7,515 bases of DNA, from positions 1-7,515 of the forward strand of contig JBMOIL010000120.1 in the NCBI GenBank assembly GCA_049317345.1, given 5' to 3'. Every line of letters begins with the position of its first letter. The stretch's first letter is position 1. This DNA is from Mxb001 sp049317345 (GTDB taxonomy: Bacteria; Actinomycetota; Actinomycetes; S36-B12). The position numbers and the translations under genes were made by a program. A model generated the notes under the pieces. The model did no database searches. It had not been told where the DNA came from and saw only the letters and a list, made by a program, of their open reading frames with translations. Positions 1-5,652 of this stretch are shown here, one piece after another.

Positions 1-13
1 CCCCTCCCCTGCC

Positions 14-17
14 AGGA
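14..17 (+). promoter_or_regulatory. Weak ribosome binding site of the LtrA-family gene
   Basis: AGGA lies 7 bases before the GTG at 25 and only 1 base before the GTG at 19. If the gene starts inside the window, this spacing favours position 25 (389 residues) over 19. Confidence 0.35.
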
Positions 18-18
18 T

Positions 19-1194
19 GTGCCCGTGTCGGTGCTCCCCTCAGCGCATGGTTCCCGGGTGGGTTGGTTTGAGGTCTTCTACGACCTCGTCCTGGTCGCGG
101 CGGTGCTCCACGGGAGCAAGCTCTTCGATCAGGACCCGTCGCTCGCCAAGGGAGCATGGCTCGCCATCACCCTACTGGTCCTGCTCACCATGTGGCTTCT
201 CACGACCCTCTCGTTCAACGCCGCACCTGAGGATTCGGCGCTGCGCCGCCTGCTCACCCTGCTCCAGATGATCGCCCTCGTCATTGCATCCCTCTCCGTC
301 TCGCGCACGGGAGGCCTGAGCGACTCCACTGGTCTCATTGCCCTTGGCGTCGCATTCGCTTCGGTCGCGGCGCTCTACGCGATGAAGGCACGGCGCGGGG
401 GATCAACCCGACGCGGCGCCACCATCGTCTGCTGGTCCACCACGGCCGCAGCACTCGTATGCCTCGTCGGTGCCCTGCTCCCCGAGGGCTCGGGGCCCTA
501 CTGGACCCACCCCCGTACATACGCGTTTGGCCTGGCACTTGCACTGGGACTCCTGCCCGTGATCACGGTCTACCTCAGCGAACTCGAGTCCACCGGCTCG
601 CTGGATCGAGAGCACATGACGGAGCGCGTCGGACAGTTGGTGATCATCTCCCTCGGCGAGAGCTTCGCGGATCTCATTCTTTCTCTCGGCGCGTTCGAAT
701 CCATCCCCAATCCGCCGTACCTGGTGCTGACCTTCGTCGTCATCTACGCCGTATGGGCGATTTACTTTAGGACCGTTCTGCCTCCGGGTATTCCTCACGG
801 AGCCGGGCGGGTGCGAGCATGGTTCGGCGCGCACTCTCTGCTCATCTTCGGGTCCATCGGCACGGCCGCAGGCTTCTCCGCTCTGGCGGTCGTGCCCTTC
901 GACGATGCATCCGCTGCGCTGGCGTCGTACCGACTTCCCCTACCCCTGCTCTATGTGATGGTGAGTTTCATCCTGCTCACGTGGATCGCCGGGATATCCG
1001 AGCGAAGTTTCCTCCTCGTCCATGTCGTGGCTGCCGCCCTACTCCTTGCGGTTGCCCTCGCCGGAGTCCTCGCCTTCAGCGACCGCCCCATCACCATGGG
1101 AGCGCTCGCAGCCGCCATCGTCGTCGCCGATGTGGCCGTAGTCGCCTGGATCGGCCGCAGGACCCGTCAGCGCCTGCCGATCCAGGCCACGTAG
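19..1194 (+). CDS. ltrA: LtrA family (low temperature requirement protein A) membrane protein
   Basis: Polytopic inner-membrane protein of the LtrA family. The family is named after a Listeria gene needed for growth in the cold; its biochemical role is unknown. The hallmarks are visible: an N-terminal WFEVFYDLVLVAAV segment (residues 16-29), matching the family's W-x-E-L-F-x-D-L-V motif, and ERVGQLVIISLGES (202-215), matching its E-R-x-G-x-x-x-I-I-x-L-G-E-S motif. Long hydrophobic stretches run nearly the whole length, about 10 likely helices, and 391 residues is normal for the family. The start is uncertain. GTG at 19 opens the longest version inside the window, but AGGA at 14-17 sits 7 bases before a second in-frame GTG at 25, which is better placed. 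The frame is also open to the window edge, so an upstream start cannot be excluded. It converges on the next gene with 14 bases between stops. Family assignment is confident; function is not. Confidence 0.9.
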   Translation: MPVSVLPSAHGSRVGWFEVFYDLVLVAAVLHGSKLFDQDPSLAKGAWLAITLLVLLTMWLLTTLSFNAAPEDSALRRLLTLLQMIALVIASLSVSRTGGLSDSTGLIALGVAFASVAALYAMKARRGGSTRRGATIVCWSTTAAALVCLVGALLPEGSGPYWTHPRTYAFGLALALGLLPVITVYLSELESTGSLDREHMTERVGQLVIISLGESFADLILSLGAFESIPNPPYLVLTFVVIYAVWAIYFRTVLPPGIPHGAGRVRAWFGAHSLLIFGSIGTAAGFSALAVVPFDDASAALASYRLPLPLLYVMVSFILLTWIAGISERSFLLVHVVAAALLLAVALAGVLAFSDRPITMGALAAAIVVADVAVVAWIGRRTRQRLPIQAT

Positions 1195-1208
1195 ACCGAC
1201 CCGGCAAC

Positions 1209-2162
1209 TCAGTCAGTGGAGGGCTGCCAGTACGGCGGCCGGAACGGCACCTGCAGCGAGTCGCCCACGGTCGGCATGTCCTTCATGCTCCGCCCCATGT
1301 GACCGAACTCCACGACCATGAGCTTGAAGGGGTTATAAGTCCCCACCGGCACGGTGAGTCCAAACTCCGGTGGCGTCGACTCATCGACTTCAGCGAAGCT
1401 ACCGAACAACCGATCCCAGATGATGCTGATGCCGCCGAAGTTCTTGTCGATATACATGCGCTGATAGGCGTGGTGGGCACGGTGGTGCACCGGCGTATTG
1501 AAGACGAACTCAAACCACCTGGGCATCTGGCGCGACCACGTCTGATGCAGCGGCAGCTGGTAGAGCAGCACGATGGCGTAAGCACCCAGCGCGTAGAGGG
1601 GATTGAAGCCGAGGAGGCAGATCACCGACATCAGCACCAGGTCCCACGCCTGATCCAGGAAGGAGATGCGGGTCGCCGTGGTCGGATTGAAGTGCTCGCT
1701 CGAGTGATGCACCGAGTGAGAGCCCCAGAGCACCTCGACCCGGTGCGCCGAGCGATGGGCCAGGTAGTAGAGGAAGTCGGCCAAGACGAGGCATATCGCC
1801 AGACTGACCGGGATGGCCCAGCTCCCGAAGAGGTTGTCGATGCGATCGCCGAGCTGCAGCGGTGTCACAGAGGCCACGAATGCCATGAAGACGAACATCA
1901 CCGGCAGCAGGATCAGCTGATTGACGAAGCCGGTGAGGAGTCCGATGGAGAACGATGCCGTCGCATCGCGAAAGGTCGTCGAGTTGACCTTGGCCTTGGC
2001 GACGACGAGGCGGATGGCCTCGATGACGAGCAGCAGGACTACGCCGACACCGAAGATCACCGCGGAGAGCTGGTCGCGAGTGACGGTGACGAGGATGAAG
2101 ACAGTGACCACAATCGGCAGGATGATGTAGGTGATGACCTTGCCGGACTTGTCCATGCCCAT
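1209..2162 (-). CDS. Sterol desaturase / fatty acid hydroxylase family protein
   Basis: Integral membrane di-iron oxygenase of the fatty acid hydroxylase superfamily, whose members hydroxylate or desaturate lipids and sterols with O2. The 317-residue protein has hydrophobic segments near 8-30, 32-54, 72-98, 113-134 and 173-205. The histidine clusters that hold the two irons are all present: HRSAH (136-140), HSVHH (149-153, with H157 close by) and HRAHH (227-231, within NTPVHHRAHHA). The following NFGGISIIWDRLFGSF (241-256) is typical of the bacterial branch. The lipid substrate cannot be read from the sequence; a membrane lipid, hopanoid or carotenoid is possible. ATG at 2162 is taken as the start; a second ATG at 2156 has a GGGG stretch 6 bases upstream and may be the true one. 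The gene converges on the LtrA-family gene with 14 bases between stops and no hairpin there, so antisense read-through is likely. Confidence 0.92.
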   Translation of the reverse strand: MGMDKSGKVITYIILPIVVTVFILVTVTRDQLSAVIFGVGVVLLLVIEAIRLVVAKAKVNSTTFRDATASFSIGLLTGFVNQLILLPVMFVFMAFVASVTPLQLGDRIDNLFGSWAIPVSLAICLVLADFLYYLAHRSAHRVEVLWGSHSVHHSSEHFNPTTATRISFLDQAWDLVLMSVICLLGFNPLYALGAYAIVLLYQLPLHQTWSRQMPRWFEFVFNTPVHHRAHHAYQRMYIDKNFGGISIIWDRLFGSFAEVDESTPPEFGLTVPVGTYNPFKLMVVEFGHMGRSMKDMPTVGDSLQVPFRPPYWQPSTD

Positions 2163-2299
2163 CCCCGCTCGTGAGGTTCAATCGACTAGGTCGCTGGCGC
2201 AACCTCTGGCATGACTGCGGTCCAGACGGCAGGAGCGTCCCATACGGTGGTGTCCAGGCGCTAGCCTGACGCCCACCGATCGAGTTCGAGGAGATCCAC
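2163..2299. promoter_or_regulatory. Divergent intergenic region with small inverted repeats
   Basis: This 137-base gap separates the leftward desaturase-family gene from the rightward 57-residue gene, so it should carry promoters for both. I find no convincing -35/-10 pair on either strand; a TAGCCT near 2256-2261 could be a weak rightward -10. Close to the desaturase-family start are a 6-base inverted repeat GAGGTT/AACCTC (2173-2178 and 2201-2206) and, inside it, CGAC-TAG-GTCG (2183-2193). These could form a nested stem in the 5' leader of the leftward transcript or be an operator, but arms this short also arise by chance. Confidence 0.3.
2288..2293 (+). promoter_or_regulatory. Strong ribosome binding site of the 57-residue gene
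   Basis: GAGGAG is followed by a 6-base spacer and then the ATG at 2300. This near-ideal Shine-Dalgarno site is the main evidence that the short reading frame behind it is translated. Confidence 0.7.
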
Positions 2300-2473
2300 A
2301 TGGACGAGAAGACCAAGAAGGACCTCGAGGATGCGACTGAGCACACCGCACATGGGATCGAGGATGTCGCCGACGTTGTCGGCCACGGCATCGGCGGCGC
2401 CGTGAAGGGTGTGGCAGACGGAGTGGAGTCGGCTTCGGCCGAGTCACAGGTGCGCAAGGCCGAAGCCGACTAG
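2300..2473 (+). CDS. Small acidic hypothetical protein (57 residues)
   Basis: ATG to TAG reading frame of 57 residues, beginning MDEKTKKDLEDATEHTAHGI. I do not recognise a named family. The composition is that of a soluble, probably helical protein: 14 Asp/Glu against 6 Lys/Arg, no Cys, Trp, Phe, Tyr or Pro, and many Ala, Gly and Val. The middle (about residues 20-42) has regularly spaced glycines in a weakly hydrophobic stretch (VVGHGIGGAVKGVADGV), which could be an amphipathic helix that touches a membrane or packs against another copy. The C-terminus is charged (VRKAEAD). The GAGGAG site 6 bases upstream supports expression. It is probably monocistronic: divergent from the desaturase-family gene and 176 bases before the next gene. 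Abundant small acidic proteins of this kind are often stress- or stationary-phase-related in actinobacteria, but that is only an analogy. Confidence 0.72.
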   Translation: MDEKTKKDLEDATEHTAHGIEDVADVVGHGIGGAVKGVADGVESASAESQVRKAEAD

Positions 2474-2649
2474 CGCTCGCTGCCGCGGATCGCCGAACGA
2501 ATCCTGAGTCAGCCTTCCACTTGCACGTGAGTGGGATCGTGAACTACCTGATCGACCGTGACCGAGGAAGCCCCATGTGGATCACGCGCTGACCAAAGGC
2601 AAGCCCCCGAATACACCCTGTGGGGGCAGAAGCCTGACACCTTGATCAT
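2474..2649 (+). other. Intergenic spacer with two possible hairpins
   Basis: I see no supported gene in this 176-base gap. It has an imperfect palindrome at 2517-2534 (arms CCACT/AGTGG around TGCACGTG) and a stem GCCCCC/GGGGGC at 2603-2627, whose loop contains ACA-CCC-TGT and can extend the pairing past a GAAT bulge. Either could be a terminator for the 57-residue gene, since the T-tract is often missing in GC-rich bacteria. The second lies only 22 bases before the next start codon and could instead fold in that gene's leader. Confidence 0.3.
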
Positions 2650-3087
2650 GTGCACATACTGACGTGGATCCGGAATCGATCCAGTGATGTGGTCGATGTC
2701 TTCGTCTACATCGTGGTGCTCAACCTCGCGATCGAGTACATCCCCTCGGTGATCAGCGAGAGCTTCACCCTGTCGATCCTCACCGCGATCCTGCTCAAAC
2801 TCGCCCTTGAGGTCGTGATCGCCTTCAAGAGGGTGATCCTCAACCGATTCAAGGGCACATCTATCGCTCGCCAGAAGGTCCTGTGGGCGGTAGCGCTGTG
2901 GGTGCTCGCGGCCGGCAGCAAGATCCTCGTCCTGGAACTCATCGCACTCGTCTTCGGTGACGCGGTGAGCCTGGGCGGATTCATCCCTGTGACGGGGCTG
3001 GTCATCTGCCTCATGCTCGCACGCGCCGGCGTCCGCTGGCTGCTCTACGACAGGACGTCGCCCGCCGCCGGGGACGTCCCCGGCTAG
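2650..3087 (+). CDS. Small four-helix integral membrane protein, function unknown
   Basis: A 145-residue, very hydrophobic protein with four likely membrane helices: about 13-31, 39-62, 77-102 and 108-131. The loops are short. Lys/Arg cluster after helix 2 (KRVILNRFKG, 60-69, and R74, K76) and at the end of helix 4 (R125, R129, R135), suggesting those sides face the cytoplasm. Charged and polar residues near the membrane (E29, E37, E54, K91, E96 and the FGDAVSLGGF turn at 102-111) look like functional positions. It resembles conserved hypothetical membrane proteins I have seen in various bacteria, but I know no function for them. The GTG at 2650 has no clear ribosome binding site; GTG at 2689 is an in-frame alternative that would cost the first 13 residues. 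No close partner gene: it follows the 57-residue gene by 176 bases, and the next gene runs the other way. Confidence 0.75.
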   Translation: MHILTWIRNRSSDVVDVFVYIVVLNLAIEYIPSVISESFTLSILTAILLKLALEVVIAFKRVILNRFKGTSIARQKVLWAVALWVLAAGSKILVLELIALVFGDAVSLGGFIPVTGLVICLMLARAGVRWLLYDRTSPAAGDVPG

Positions 3088-3242
3088 AAGACGCCGCCTG
3101 GGTGGTCGCCGACACGAAGGGCACGAAACGCCCCTCCTCGATGCACGTCAGGGTCTCGCTGCTCGCACCTACGCCGCTGGCGAGCCTAGGGGCAGCCTCA
3201 GCCCCAGCCACCAGACAACGTGCGTGCCGAACCCCCGAAGTG
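3088..3242. other. Non-coding spacer between convergent genes
   Basis: Between the membrane protein stop and the strong terminator I find no supported coding sequence. Frames are open here on both strands, but none has a ribosome binding site or recognisable protein, and those on both strands run into the terminator hairpin. A weak stem GGGGC/GCCCC (3189-3205, 7-base loop) could contribute to rightward termination. Confidence 0.4.
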
Positions 3243-3280
3243 ACTGAAGGGGTGGACCCTTGCGGGTCCACCCCTTCAGT
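3243..3280 (-). terminator. Strong hairpin terminator (17-bp perfect stem)
   Basis: Arms 3243-3259 and 3264-3280 pair perfectly over 17 bp around a 4-base loop (TTGC on the plus strand). The hairpin begins 15 bases past the TGA of the substrate-binding protein gene, the normal place for its terminator. No run of T follows on either strand, as is common in GC-rich actinobacteria. The symmetrical stem could also stop rightward transcripts from the 145-residue membrane protein gene 155 bases upstream, making it bidirectional, and it would stabilise the 3' end of the substrate-binding protein mRNA. Confidence 0.88.
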
Positions 3281-3295
3281 GTGATCGAATCGCGA

Positions 3296-4645
3296 TCAGG
3301 TGCCCGCACAGGGCGCGCTGTAGTCGTAGGCCTGAGCCGTCGGTCCGACGTATCCCATAAGGAGCGTCTCGATGCCGAGCGCAGCCTCCTCGGACGGGAT
3401 GTTGATCGACACCGAGCGGTCGACATCGGCTGGCGGGCCGCCGACGAGCGCGTTCGGCAGAGCGCCCTCGTAGTCGACCTCGACACCACCCTGCACCGCC
3501 GCCACGAGGCCCTCACGGGTCAGGTCGCCGCTAGCGGCGGCCTTCTCGAGTGCTGCCTTGAGCGGGTACTGCCACACCCATCCGTAGGTGTAACCGTCAT
3601 TGGAGGGCACGACGCCGGCACCGAGCTGCTCCTGCATCGCGTCCATTGCTGCCGACGGAGTGCCGAAGGATCCGGTGGTGCCGACGTTGGTGTACGACGC
3701 GAGCAGTGCGGGCGCAGCCGCCGTCTGCAGGAGGAGTGGGTTCCATGTGGGAGCTGCCCCGAGGAACTGTCCCTTGAAGTCCGACGCCACAGCCTTGCCG
3801 ATCACCTCAGCGACCTCTCCCGGGCCGATACCGATAGCGACAACATCCGCACCCGACTCGAGGATGGCCGAGACTGCTGCATCCTGATTGCCGGCGACAG
3901 AGTTGGGTGCCGTCTCGATGAACCCCGCGAACTCGACTCCGTTGGCGGCGGCCCACTTCTCGGCACCCGCGGCGTAATCGCCACCGTAGTCACCGGGATA
4001 GCCGACTGCGACGAGCTTGGAGATGGGTGCCTTGTTCTCCACCCACCAGTCGAGACCACCCATGGCCGAGATGCAGTACGACGCACCCGACTCCAGGATG
4101 ACACCGCCATCCGTCTCCGGGAACTGCCAACCGGACCACCATGACGCGGGAACGCCGATGACGTTGTCGGCTTCCATGTCGGGGAGGATCGCCTGGGTCT
4201 GCGGAGTGCCCAGCGTCTGGGCGAGCGCGAGGATGTTGGGCTCAATCGCGCGGTACTCCTGGCTGTGGACTGCCGGGTCGTACTTATTGTCGCGCGTATT
4301 AGCCGCCATGTTGACGTCGAAGCCGGAGATGCCGCCGCGCTCGTTGACGTACTTCCAGAAGTCCTGCTGGCCGGTGACGACCTGGGTGGCGAGGATAGCG
4401 AACGGGCCCTCGGTCAGGTCGGACAGGACACCGAGGTAGATGCAACCATTGTCACGGTTGATCGCCTCGGGGCACGGCTCCTCCGTGACACCGACATCGA
4501 AAACGATGCCCTCACGAGGTGAGGTGCCCCCCTCTGACGATGCTGCCTGGGTGGGGGTCGCGTCTCCGCCCCCACTGCTGCACCCCACGAGCACCAGGGC
4601 AGCTGCCCCTGCGCCCGCGAGGACCTTCGCCATGCGCCTCGACAC
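3296..4645 (-). CDS. Liv-type ABC transporter substrate-binding lipoprotein
   Basis: Extracytoplasmic solute receptor of a branched-chain amino acid type (HAAT/LivK, type 1 periplasmic binding fold) ABC importer, 449 residues. It begins with a lipoprotein signal: VSRR, a hydrophobic Ala/Leu/Val core and lipobox LVGC with lipidated Cys22, then a Gly/Ser/Thr-rich linker to about residue 45. The mature fold starts near CIYLGVLSDLTEGPFAILA (68-86), with WKYVNERGGISGFDV (97-111) and DNKYDP (119-124) as the family's usual early motifs. Four mature cysteines (58, 68, 191, 446) may form disulfides. GTG at 4645 is chosen because AGGAGG lies 7 bases upstream; an adjacent GTG at 4648 (4-base spacing) is the alternative. 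A longer open frame to 4849 is rejected because it buries the signal peptide. The gene faces livF head-to-head. The ligand is unknown; the neighbouring acyl-CoA ligase suggests a carboxylic acid. Confidence 0.93.
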   Translation of the reverse strand: MSRRMAKVLAGAGAAALVLVGCSSGGGDATPTQAASSEGGTSPREGIVFDVGVTEEPCPEAINRDNGCIYLGVLSDLTEGPFAILATQVVTGQQDFWKYVNERGGISGFDVNMAANTRDNKYDPAVHSQEYRAIEPNILALAQTLGTPQTQAILPDMEADNVIGVPASWWSGWQFPETDGGVILESGASYCISAMGGLDWWVENKAPISKLVAVGYPGDYGGDYAAGAEKWAAANGVEFAGFIETAPNSVAGNQDAAVSAILESGADVVAIGIGPGEVAEVIGKAVASDFKGQFLGAAPTWNPLLLQTAAAPALLASYTNVGTTGSFGTPSAAMDAMQEQLGAGVVPSNDGYTYGWVWQYPLKAALEKAAASGDLTREGLVAAVQGGVEVDYEGALPNALVGGPPADVDRSVSINIPSEEAALGIETLLMGYVGPTAQAYDYSAPCAGT

Positions 4646-4652
4646 CACTGTT

Positions 4653-4658
4653 CCTCCT
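4653..4658 (-). promoter_or_regulatory. Ribosome binding site of the substrate-binding protein gene
   Basis: Read on the minus strand this is AGGAGG, within AAGGAGGAA. It is followed by tandem in-frame GTG codons at 4648 and 4645, at 4 and 7 bases, and it rules out the start sites further upstream. Confidence 0.85.
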
Positions 4659-4812
4659 TGGCTCTCCGGCTTGCGCTCCTCCGCCAAGGCGGCTGGGGCG
4701 CTCCTGGGCTCACACTCTGTCAAAGAAACCGGGGGTCCGCCAGGAAAGTTCGCCTCGCGGCGCCCCATTTCCTTGGCAAGATGGCTGGGCATCAGGGCGG
4801 CCCGGACCGCCT

Positions 4813-4831
4813 GGGTCGGCGCGGCCGACCC
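4813..4831. repeat. Perfect 8-bp inverted repeat upstream of livF
   Basis: GGGTCGGC (4813-4820) and GCCGACCC (4824-4831) are exact reverse complements separated by GCG. The size and symmetry fit a dimeric regulator's operator as well as a small RNA hairpin in the livF leader. No regulator gene is present in the window to pair with it. Confidence 0.55.
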
Positions 4832-4850
4832 GCAGGACGCTACCGCCAAG

Positions 4851-4858
4851 GGAGGAGG
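4851..4858 (+). promoter_or_regulatory. Ribosome binding site of livF
   Basis: GGAGGAGG lies 8 bases before the GTG at 4867 and identifies it as the start of livF, although the frame is open for a long way upstream. Confidence 0.8.
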
Positions 4859-4866
4859 GGCCCCCG

Positions 4867-5652
4867 GTGCTCGCTGTCGAGAACCTCGAGGTCGTCTACG
4901 AGGACGTCATCCTCGTGCTCAAGGGGGTCAGCCTCCAGGTCCCGGAGGGGAGCATCGTCGCCCTGCTCGGCCCCAACGGGGCGGGCAAGACCACCGTGAT
5001 CCGGGCCATGACCGGCCTGCTGGATGTCCACCGGGGCCGCATCTCCAAGGGGCGGGTCACCCTGGACGGCAAGGACCTCGGCGGCCTCCCCGCACCGAAG
5101 ATCGTCGCAGCGGGAATCGGCCAGGTCATGGAGGGTCGGCGCATCTTCCGCGAGTTCACCGTCGAGGAGAACCTCAAGGCGGGTGGCCACACGGCGTCGC
5201 GCGCGGACATCGCCGAGGGCCTCGAGCGCGCCTACGCGATGTTTCCCGTCCTGGCGGAGCGTCGCAAGCAGACCGCCGGCTACCTCTCCGGTGGTGAGCA
5301 GCAGATGCTGGCCATCGGCCGCGCGCTCATGGCACGACCGCGCTACCTGCTCCTCGACGAGCCTTCACTCGGCGTCGCACCCAAGATCGTCCAGCAGTTG
5401 CGCGACCTCATCGTGCAGATCAAGGAGTCGGGCACCTCGGTGCTGCTCGTGGAGCAGAACGCCTCCATGGCGCTGTCCATCGCCACCCACGGCTACGTCC
5501 TCGAGACCGGGCGCGTGGTGATGGACAAGCCCGCCGAACAGCTGCGCGAGGACGACGACATTCGCGAGTTCTACCTGGGCCTGCGCGGAGAGGAGCGCGG
5601 ATCGCTCAGGGATGTCAAGCAATACCGGCGACGGAAGCGGTGGTTGAGTTGA
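4867..5652 (+). CDS. livF: Liv-type ABC transporter ATP-binding protein LivF
   Basis: Cytoplasmic ATPase subunit of a branched-chain amino acid type importer, 261 residues from GTG at 4867, which follows GGAGGAGG by 8 bases. All ABC motifs are present: Walker A GPNGAGKT (35-42), the LivF-type EGRRIF after the Q-loop position (89-94), signature LSGGEQQ (140-146), Walker B LLLDEP (161-166) and the family's switch VEQN (195-198), where Gln replaces the usual His, as is normal in LivF. The C-terminus carries a short extension ending in a strongly basic RDVKQYRRRKRW (248-259), longer than in classic E. coli LivF. It is the first gene of an operon: it overlaps the start of livG and is followed by an acyl-CoA ligase, while the receptor gene lies head-to-head upstream. 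The fold and role are certain; the transported substrate is not shown by this subunit. Confidence 0.95.
   Translation: MLAVENLEVVYEDVILVLKGVSLQVPEGSIVALLGPNGAGKTTVIRAMTGLLDVHRGRISKGRVTLDGKDLGGLPAPKIVAAGIGQVMEGRRIFREFTVEENLKAGGHTASRADIAEGLERAYAMFPVLAERRKQTAGYLSGGEQQMLAIGRALMARPRYLLLDEPSLGVAPKIVQQLRDLIVQIKESGTSVLLVEQNASMALSIATHGYVLETGRVVMDKPAEQLREDDDIREFYLGLRGEERGSLRDVKQYRRRKRWLS

Larger units (their letters stand above)
4646..4866. promoter_or_regulatory. Shared divergent control region with inverted repeats
   Basis: The gap between the leftward substrate-binding protein gene and the rightward livF operon must hold both promoters, and so is the natural place to co-regulate receptor and transporter. 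Three inverted repeats stand out: CCGCC-AA-GGCGG at 4681-4692 (leader of the leftward gene), GGCGG/CCGCC at 4796-4811 (6-base loop), and the perfect 8-base GGGTCGGC-GCG-GCCGACCC at 4813-4831, ending 20 bases before the livF ribosome binding site. The last could be an operator for a dimeric repressor or a leader hairpin. I see no convincing -10/-35 pair; a minus-strand TTGACA at 4718-4723 has no -10 at the right distance. The region is GC-rich, so short repeats alone are weak evidence. Confidence 0.5.

Noticed and set aside
819..2174. A 451-codon rightward open frame antisense to the desaturase-family gene
   Set aside because: Its composition (His, Arg, Asp, Glu rich, no recognisable domain) is typical of the antisense shadow of a GC-rich gene. 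The minus strand here encodes a full set of catalytic histidine motifs.
1510..2457. A long leftward frame starting inside the 57-residue gene region and overlapping the desaturase-family gene
   Set aside because: Low-complexity Arg/Pro/Ala-rich translation with no domain; it is out of frame with the desaturase-family gene over most of its length.
2523..2592. A tiny frame ending in NYLIDRDRGSPMWITR before the 145-residue gene
   Set aside because: About 20 codons from GTG, no ribosome binding site, and no homologue I recognise; most likely chance.
3011..3284. Open frames of about 60-86 codons on both strands in the spacer
   Set aside because: No ribosome binding site, no familiar protein, and they read through the terminator stem, which explains their repeated reverse-complement codons.
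4695..4723. Minus-strand TTGACA (4718-4723) as the -35 box of the receptor gene
   Set aside because: At the expected 17-base spacing the -10 position reads CGCCCC, which is not a usable -10 element.
4646..4849. Possible 67- to 68-residue N-terminal extension of the receptor protein
   Set aside because: It would place a soluble, cysteine-containing sequence ahead of a clear lipoprotein signal peptide. The AGGAGG at 4653-4658 marks the start downstream.
4519..4866. Possible 116-residue N-terminal extension of LivF
   Set aside because: It overlaps the receptor gene start antisense, has no domain and differs from all LivF proteins, which begin shortly before the Walker A motif. GGAGGAGG precedes the GTG at 4867.
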